NCBI GenBank assembly: GCA_023419175.1
Contig: JAEZYG010000065.1
Span: 1 to 11,407, forward strand
Length of the DNA stretch: 11,407 nucleotides
Origin: Actinomycetes bacterium
GTDB taxonomy: Bacteria; Actinomycetota; Actinomycetes; Propionibacteriales; Propionibacteriaceae
Direction of reading: 5' to 3'
A model generated the notes under the pieces. It did no database searches, was not told the origin of the DNA, and worked only from the letters and a program-made list of their open reading frames with translations. Shown in pieces: positions 8,474 to 11,407 of this stretch; position 1 is the first letter of the stretch; each line of letters opens with the position of its first letter. The translations under genes were made by a program, and so were the position numbers.

Positions 8474-9757
8474 TCAGATCAACGGATGAATGCTGACGGA
8501 TTCTTCTCGTCCAGGTCCTACTCCGATACCCGAAATACGGCATCCGATGAGCTGTTCCAGATAGCGAACATAGTCTTGGCATTGCGGTGGAAGCTCATCG
8601 AAAGTGCGCGCTGTACTGATATCTTCACTCCACCCAGGAACCATCTCGTAGATTGGTGTCGCTTTAGCCAATTCAGATTGAGTCATGGGAAATACATCAC
8701 AACGATGTCCGTCGATCTCATATGCCACACAGACCGGAATCTGTTCGATGCCGGAAAGGATATCCAGTTTAGTCAAGAAGATATCGGTACATCCGTTGAC
8801 TTTGGCAGCCACTTCGACCACAGGAGCATCGAACCATCCACATCGACGCGGACGTCCTGTCGTCGCACCATACTCTCCACCTTTGCGACGCAGCATCTCG
8901 CCGTCTTCGTCGAATAATTCCGTCGGGAAAGGCCCTTCTCCCACACGGGTGGTATACGCCTTGGCGATGCCGATCACACGGTCGATCCGAGTCGGTCCTA
9001 CGCCTGTTCCAGTGCACGCTCCCCCCGACGTTGGATTGGAAGAGGTGACATAGGGATATGTTCCGTGATCGACATCGAGATGGTGAGCTTGAGCACCTTC
9101 AAAGAGAACTACCTGATTGCGATCGAGAGCTTCGTTGAGAATCCGTGAAGCGTCCACGATATAGGGCTTCGCTCTATGCGCATAGGAGAGAAGATCTTCA
9201 GTGATCTGATCGGCATTCAGCTCACGACGATTAAAGATTTTGACCAGGATCTGATTTTTTTGTTCGAGGGAAGCAACGACTTTTTCGTGGAGAAGCTCCT
9301 CATCGAGCAGATCGCCCATACGCAAACCGATGCGATTGACCTTATCGGAATAGGTCGGCCCGATCCCCCGTCCGGTGGTACCGATACGTTTCTTTCCCGC
9401 AAATCGTTCCGTGACCTTATCGAGGGTGCGGTGATAAGGGGTGATGATATGGGCGTTAGCGCTCATCAAGGGGTGATTGACGTGAGTTCCTCGGGCAGCT
9501 AATCCGTCCAATTCGTGATAGAGAACTTCTAAATCGACCACGACACCGTTGCCGATTACCGTCTGGGCATTGCGGTTCAAAATACCAGCCGGCAAAAGGT
9601 GCATGATGAATTTTTCCCCGTTGACGACGACGGTATGTCCAGCGTTATTGCCACCGGAATAGCGTGCGACATAGTCCACGCTCTCCCCCAAGGCATCTAC
9701 TGCCTTGCCTTTCCCTTCATCTCCCCATTGGGTGCCGATGACGACGATGCCTGGCAT
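8474..9757 (-). CDS. purA: Adenylosuccinate synthetase
   Basis: This GTP-dependent cytoplasmic enzyme joins IMP and aspartate to give adenylosuccinate, the first committed step to AMP. Its 427 residues are the normal length. WGDEGKGKAVD at 11-21 is the P-loop with catalytic Asp13. GGNNAGHTVV at 35-44 holds His41. GTTGRGIGPTYSDK lies at 126-139, GATTGRPRRCGWFD at 297-310, and TKLDILSG at 329-336 supplies the guanine-recognising Lys-Leu-Asp. The IMP-loop segment reads GAQAHHLDVDHGTYP (221-235) where many homologues have GAQGTLLDIDHGTYP. The flanking catalytic and binding residues are kept, so activity is expected. An AAAGGG lies nine bases before the ATG at 9757. It leads the purA-purB pair and is divergent from the FrnE-type oxidoreductase across 145 bases. 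Confidence 0.98.
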   Translation of the reverse strand: MPGIVVIGTQWGDEGKGKAVDALGESVDYVARYSGGNNAGHTVVVNGEKFIMHLLPAGILNRNAQTVIGNGVVVDLEVLYHELDGLAARGTHVNHPLMSANAHIITPYHRTLDKVTERFAGKKRIGTTGRGIGPTYSDKVNRIGLRMGDLLDEELLHEKVVASLEQKNQILVKIFNRRELNADQITEDLLSYAHRAKPYIVDASRILNEALDRNQVVLFEGAQAHHLDVDHGTYPYVTSSNPTSGGACTGTGVGPTRIDRVIGIAKAYTTRVGEGPFPTELFDEDGEMLRRKGGEYGATTGRPRRCGWFDAPVVEVAAKVNGCTDIFLTKLDILSGIEQIPVCVAYEIDGHRCDVFPMTQSELAKATPIYEMVPGWSEDISTARTFDELPPQCQDYVRYLEQLIGCRISGIGVGPGREESVSIHPLI

Positions 9758-9781
9758 AGTCCATTGCCCTTTCTACGACGA

Positions 9782-9806
9782 GCAACGCCGCCATAGTTGG
9801 CGTTGC
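9782..9806 (-). promoter_or_regulatory. Hairpin in the purA 5' leader
   Basis: Perfect 8-base arms GCAACGCC (9782-9789) and GGCGTTGC (9799-9806) flank a nine-base loop, ending 24 bases before the purA start codon. With the candidate -10 box at 9813-9818 the transcript would begin at about 9806, placing this stem at the very 5' end of the mRNA. No T-run follows, so it is not an intrinsic terminator. It may stabilise the message or serve as a binding site. No known riboswitch is recognisable. Confidence 0.4.
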
Positions 9807-9812
9807 ATACAT

Positions 9813-9843
9813 AGTCTACAGAAGAGGTGATTGAACTGGGCAA
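9813..9843 (-). promoter_or_regulatory. purA: Candidate purA promoter
   Basis: On the minus strand, TAGACT (9818-9813) fits the actinobacterial -10 pattern TAnnnT and is preceded by TG. The best -35 candidate is TTGCCC (9843-9838), but the 19-base gap is longer than ideal. The purA message would start near 9806 with a leader of about 49 bases. Confidence 0.35.
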
Positions 9844-9860
9844 AAGCGTCCACACGGTCT

Positions 9861-9880
9861 TGGTGAAGCGATCTTCACCA
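9861..9880. promoter_or_regulatory. 20-bp palindrome, candidate operator between purA and the oxidoreductase gene
   Basis: TGGTGAAG (9861-9868) and CTTCACCA (9873-9880) are perfect inverted 8-base arms around CGAT. The site covers roughly -23 to -42 of the proposed oxidoreductase start site. It also lies upstream of the purA promoter candidate. The spacing and symmetry suit a dimeric repressor or activator. No particular regulator can be named from the sequence. Confidence 0.4.
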
Positions 9881-9889
9881 TTCGGTTGC

Positions 9890-9902
9890 TATAAATGAGG
9901 TT
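9890..9902 (+). promoter_or_regulatory. -10 element for a probably leaderless oxidoreductase transcript
   Basis: TATAAA at 9890-9895 is a good -10 hexamer. Transcription from it would begin about seven bases downstream, at or next to the A of the ATG at 9903. The only purine-rich run before that ATG, GAGG at 9897-9900, is two bases from it and too close to act as a normal ribosome site. Together these suggest leaderless translation, which is common in actinobacteria. No good -35 hexamer is seen; the palindrome occupies that position. Confidence 0.45.
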
Positions 9903-10616
9903 ATGAGAATTGACGTTTGGGCTGATGTAGTCTGTCCGTACTGCTATCTGGGAGCATGTGAGCTGAAAAAAGCTCTCAGTCTTTTCGATCACAGCGAAGA
10001 GACCGAGATCTTCTGGCATAGTTTCGAGCTCAATCCTGAAGCTGGAGCGGAACCGAAAGATCTTGCCTCCCATCTAGCAACAATGCATCAGCGCAGCTTG
10101 GATGAGATCTCCACTCAGATGGATGAGATCGCCCGCAGAGCTGCTGAACACGGTATTGACTTCAATCGAGATGCGCTGATCTGCTCGTCCACAGATGCCC
10201 ACCGCCTTATTAAATTCGCTGAGGAAAAGGGACGTGGAGAACAGATGCGTTCCCGACTTTTCAAGGCGTTCTTCACAGACGGACTGGCTCTTAGCGACAC
10301 TGAGACGCTACTTTCTCTAGCCGACGAGGTGGGTCTCGATAGCGATGAAGTGCGATCTGTCTTGGCAGGTTTGGACTATTTAGAACAGGTGCGTTCCGAG
10401 CTGTCCTATGCCATCGAGGTGGGAATCGCCGGGGTGCCAGCTTTCGTGGTCAACAATCAATATCTCATCACCGGAGTCCAAGAAGCCGATACTTTCGTCG
10501 AAGCTCTCGACCAGATCTGGTTGGAATCTCAACGTCCGCAATTTATCGACTTGGGATCTGGCTCAGCAGCTGGTGGCGGATGCGGATGCGGCGGATGTGG
10601 ATGCGGGGCACGCTAA
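9903..10616 (+). CDS. DsbA-family (FrnE-type) oxidoreductase with Cys/Gly-rich tail
   Basis: This is a thioredoxin-fold protein of the DsbA/FrnE group, 237 residues, with no signal peptide and so probably cytoplasmic. The active-site pair is CPYC at residues 11-14, right after the first strand (RIDVWADVV). The cis-proline loop is GVPAFV at 177-182. The middle is the helical insertion typical of the family (about 48-160), and the ITGVQEADTF stretch is the usual C-terminal strand and helix. Likely roles are thiol-disulfide exchange or isomerisation; the substrate is unknown. After residue 217 a low-complexity tail, GSGSAAGGG then CGCGGCGCGAR, carries four cysteines (227, 229, 232, 234) in a CxCxxCxC pattern, which could bind a metal or form a second redox site. 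The gene stands alone on its strand, divergent from purA, and appears leaderless. The fold is certain, the role is not. Confidence 0.9.
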   Translation: MRIDVWADVVCPYCYLGACELKKALSLFDHSEETEIFWHSFELNPEAGAEPKDLASHLATMHQRSLDEISTQMDEIARRAAEHGIDFNRDALICSSTDAHRLIKFAEEKGRGEQMRSRLFKAFFTDGLALSDTETLLSLADEVGLDSDEVRSVLAGLDYLEQVRSELSYAIEVGIAGVPAFVVNNQYLITGVQEADTFVEALDQIWLESQRPQFIDLGSGSAAGGGCGCGGCGCGAR

Positions 10617-10644
10617 GACACTCCTCTCGTTTACCAAGACCTGC

Positions 10645-10653
10645 TGATAGAAT
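10645..10653 (+). promoter_or_regulatory. Extended -10 promoter candidate upstream of the GntR gene
   Basis: TGATAGAAT is an extended -10 element (TG, one base, then TAGAAT), which can work without a strong -35; none is visible here. The start site would fall at about 10660, giving a leader of about 108 bases before the regulator gene. Confidence 0.4.
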
Positions 10654-10659
10654 GTCTAC

Positions 10660-10692
10660 ATGGTTATCCGCACACTCAAGGTGAGCGGATAA
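10660..10692 (+). CDS. Possible ten-residue leader peptide ORF
   Basis: ATG at 10660 opens a short frame, MVIRTLKVSG, ending at TAA (10690-10692). The ATG lies six bases after the candidate -10 box, so the transcript could begin at this codon and be translated without a leader. The frame coincides almost exactly with the inverted repeat at 10663-10693, so ribosomes reading it would disrupt that hairpin. An ORF this short can occur by chance and no ribosome site precedes it. Treat it as a hypothesis. Confidence 0.2.
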   Translation: MVIRTLKVSG

Positions 10693-10693
10693 C
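10663..10693 (+). promoter_or_regulatory. Long inverted repeat/hairpin between the oxidoreductase and GntR genes
   Basis: GTTATCCGC (10663-10671) pairs perfectly with GCGGATAAC (10685-10693). After one A-A mismatch the stem continues with CAC/GTG, closing on the loop TCAAG. No T-run follows on either strand, so it is a weak candidate for an intrinsic terminator of the upstream gene. It could be an operator, for example for autoregulation by the GntR protein, or an RNA element at the 5' end of the regulator mRNA. A smaller stem, GCGGGC (10718-10723) with GTCCGC (10730-10735), lies further down the same leader. Confidence 0.45.
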
Positions 10694-10767
10694 GTACACC
10701 ACTTACCGAATGAAGAGGCGGGCAGCGAAGTCCGCGGCATGAGCACAACCTTCGGAGGGACCATTCA

Positions 10768-11407
10768 ATGATCACCTTCTCCCATTCGGGAAGGACGACG
10801 ACTCAAGCTGCGTCCACGATTGCAGCGATCAAGGACTATATCCTTCACAAGAACCTTCAGCCCGGAGATCCCCTACCGACAGAATCGCAGATGTGCGAAT
10901 ATTTCGCTGTCTCGCGTTCCAGTGTGAGGGAGGCGGTTCGCACCCTGGCAGCTTTGGATATTGTCGAAGTCCGCCACGGTCATGGCATGTTCGTCGGACA
11001 GATCTCGATGCAACCGATGGTCGAATCCCTCGTCTTTCGTGGCATGGTCAACCCTGGGGATGATTTTGCTGCTCTGCGCGATATCGTCCAGCTCAGATTG
11101 GCTCTCGATCTGGCTTTGAGTGAACAGGTCGTGGAAGCCTGGAGCGGGAAAGACGATCCCGAGCTTCGTAAGACCATCGCCATCATGGAAAGCAAAGCTC
11201 GCGCTGGACACTCCTTCCCCGAACAGGATCGCCTCTTCCATTCCCGTCTGTTAGGGGTTTTGGACAATCGTCTTTTCGGACAGCTCACAGAAGCTTTCTG
11301 GGATGTCCATGCCTTGACAGCTCCTCGTCTGGGAGTTCCCACACCGGACGATATTCTCGACACCGCTCTTGCTCATAAGACGATCTTTGAAGCAGCCTGT
11401 GCAGGAG
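10768..11407 (+). CDS. GntR-family transcription regulator (FadR/FCD subfamily), 3' end cut by window
   Basis: A DNA-binding regulator; 213 residues are visible and the frame is still open at the window end. The N-terminal winged helix-turn-helix (about 16-76) has the classic GntR pattern: QPGDPLPTESQM, then the recognition region YFAVSRSSVREAVRTL, then a wing with VRHGHGMFV. The following helical region fits the FCD ligand domain. Its D-x3-H metal pair is Asp154 and His158 in QDRLFHSRL, and His203 in LAHKTIF sits at the spacing expected for the next metal ligand. FCD regulators usually sense small carboxylates or sugar acids, but the ligand cannot be told here. The ATG at 10768 has GGAGGGA at 10754-10760, an excellent ribosome site. 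The target genes probably lie to the right of the window. Confidence 0.93.
   Translation, partial: MITFSHSGRTTTQAASTIAAIKDYILHKNLQPGDPLPTESQMCEYFAVSRSSVREAVRTLAALDIVEVRHGHGMFVGQISMQPMVESLVFRGMVNPGDDFAALRDIVQLRLALDLALSEQVVEAWSGKDDPELRKTIAIMESKARAGHSFPEQDRLFHSRLLGVLDNRLFGQLTEAFWDVHALTAPRLGVPTPDDILDTALAHKTIFEAACAG

Noticed and set aside
9758..9902. Purine riboswitch in the purA leader
   Set aside because: Only one short stem is visible on the purA strand; the three-helix core and its conserved junction bases are absent.
10617..10767. tRNA or small RNA gene between the oxidoreductase and GntR genes
   Set aside because: No cloverleaf, TPsiC-like arm or CCA end is visible; the pairing seen is two simple hairpins.
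1..11407. Mobile element, CRISPR array, phage, defence or toxin-antitoxin system
   Set aside because: I looked for transposase or integrase motifs, regular direct repeats and small toxin-antitoxin pairs and saw none; the genes are housekeeping, transport and regulation.

Overview
The window looks like ordinary chromosome from an actinobacterium (Actinomycetota, most likely an Actinomycetales-type member with moderate, not high, G+C). Three things support this. The ProS, PurA and PurB proteins have actinobacterial-style sequences. A proS gene lies near a gene that resembles the ferritin-like DUF4439 family, which neighbours proS in many actinobacteria. Candidate leaderless promoters are also present. 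The species cannot be fixed from the sequence alone. I see no mobile element, CRISPR array, phage gene, tRNA or rRNA, and no stretch over about 160 bases without a gene.

Layout, left to right. Positions 1-1024 hold the 3' part of a probable lipoprotein with a ferritin-like (DUF4439-like) C-terminal region, cut by the window edge. Positions 1087-2886 encode a CLC-type chloride channel with two C-terminal CBS domains. It converges on proS (prolyl-tRNA synthetase, 2966-4738, minus) across a strong hairpin terminator. Divergent from proS is a TRIC-family cation channel gene (4837-5612) that carries an apparent one-base deletion near its N-terminus. It overlaps tail-to-tail with a small four-helix membrane protein (5560-5946, minus). 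That protein is divergent from a membrane protein with a DUF2207 C-terminal-type domain (6087-7019). The DUF2207-like gene in turn overlaps the 3' end of purB.

The minus-strand pair purA (8474-9757) and purB (6995-8428) forms a short operon for the IMP-to-AMP branch of purine synthesis. Divergent from purA is a FrnE-type DsbA-family oxidoreductase (9903-10616). It has a CPYC active site and an unusual Cys-Gly-rich tail, and probably starts from a leaderless promoter. Last is a GntR/FCD transcription regulator (10768 to the window end). A 151-base leader region precedes it and contains a candidate promoter, a long hairpin and a ten-codon open reading frame.

No new multi-gene system is evident. 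The points most worth a second look are the broken TRIC gene, the CLC protein lacking the usual proton-pathway glutamate, the CxCxxCxC tail on the oxidoreductase, and the structured intergenic regions around purA/frnE and before the GntR gene.
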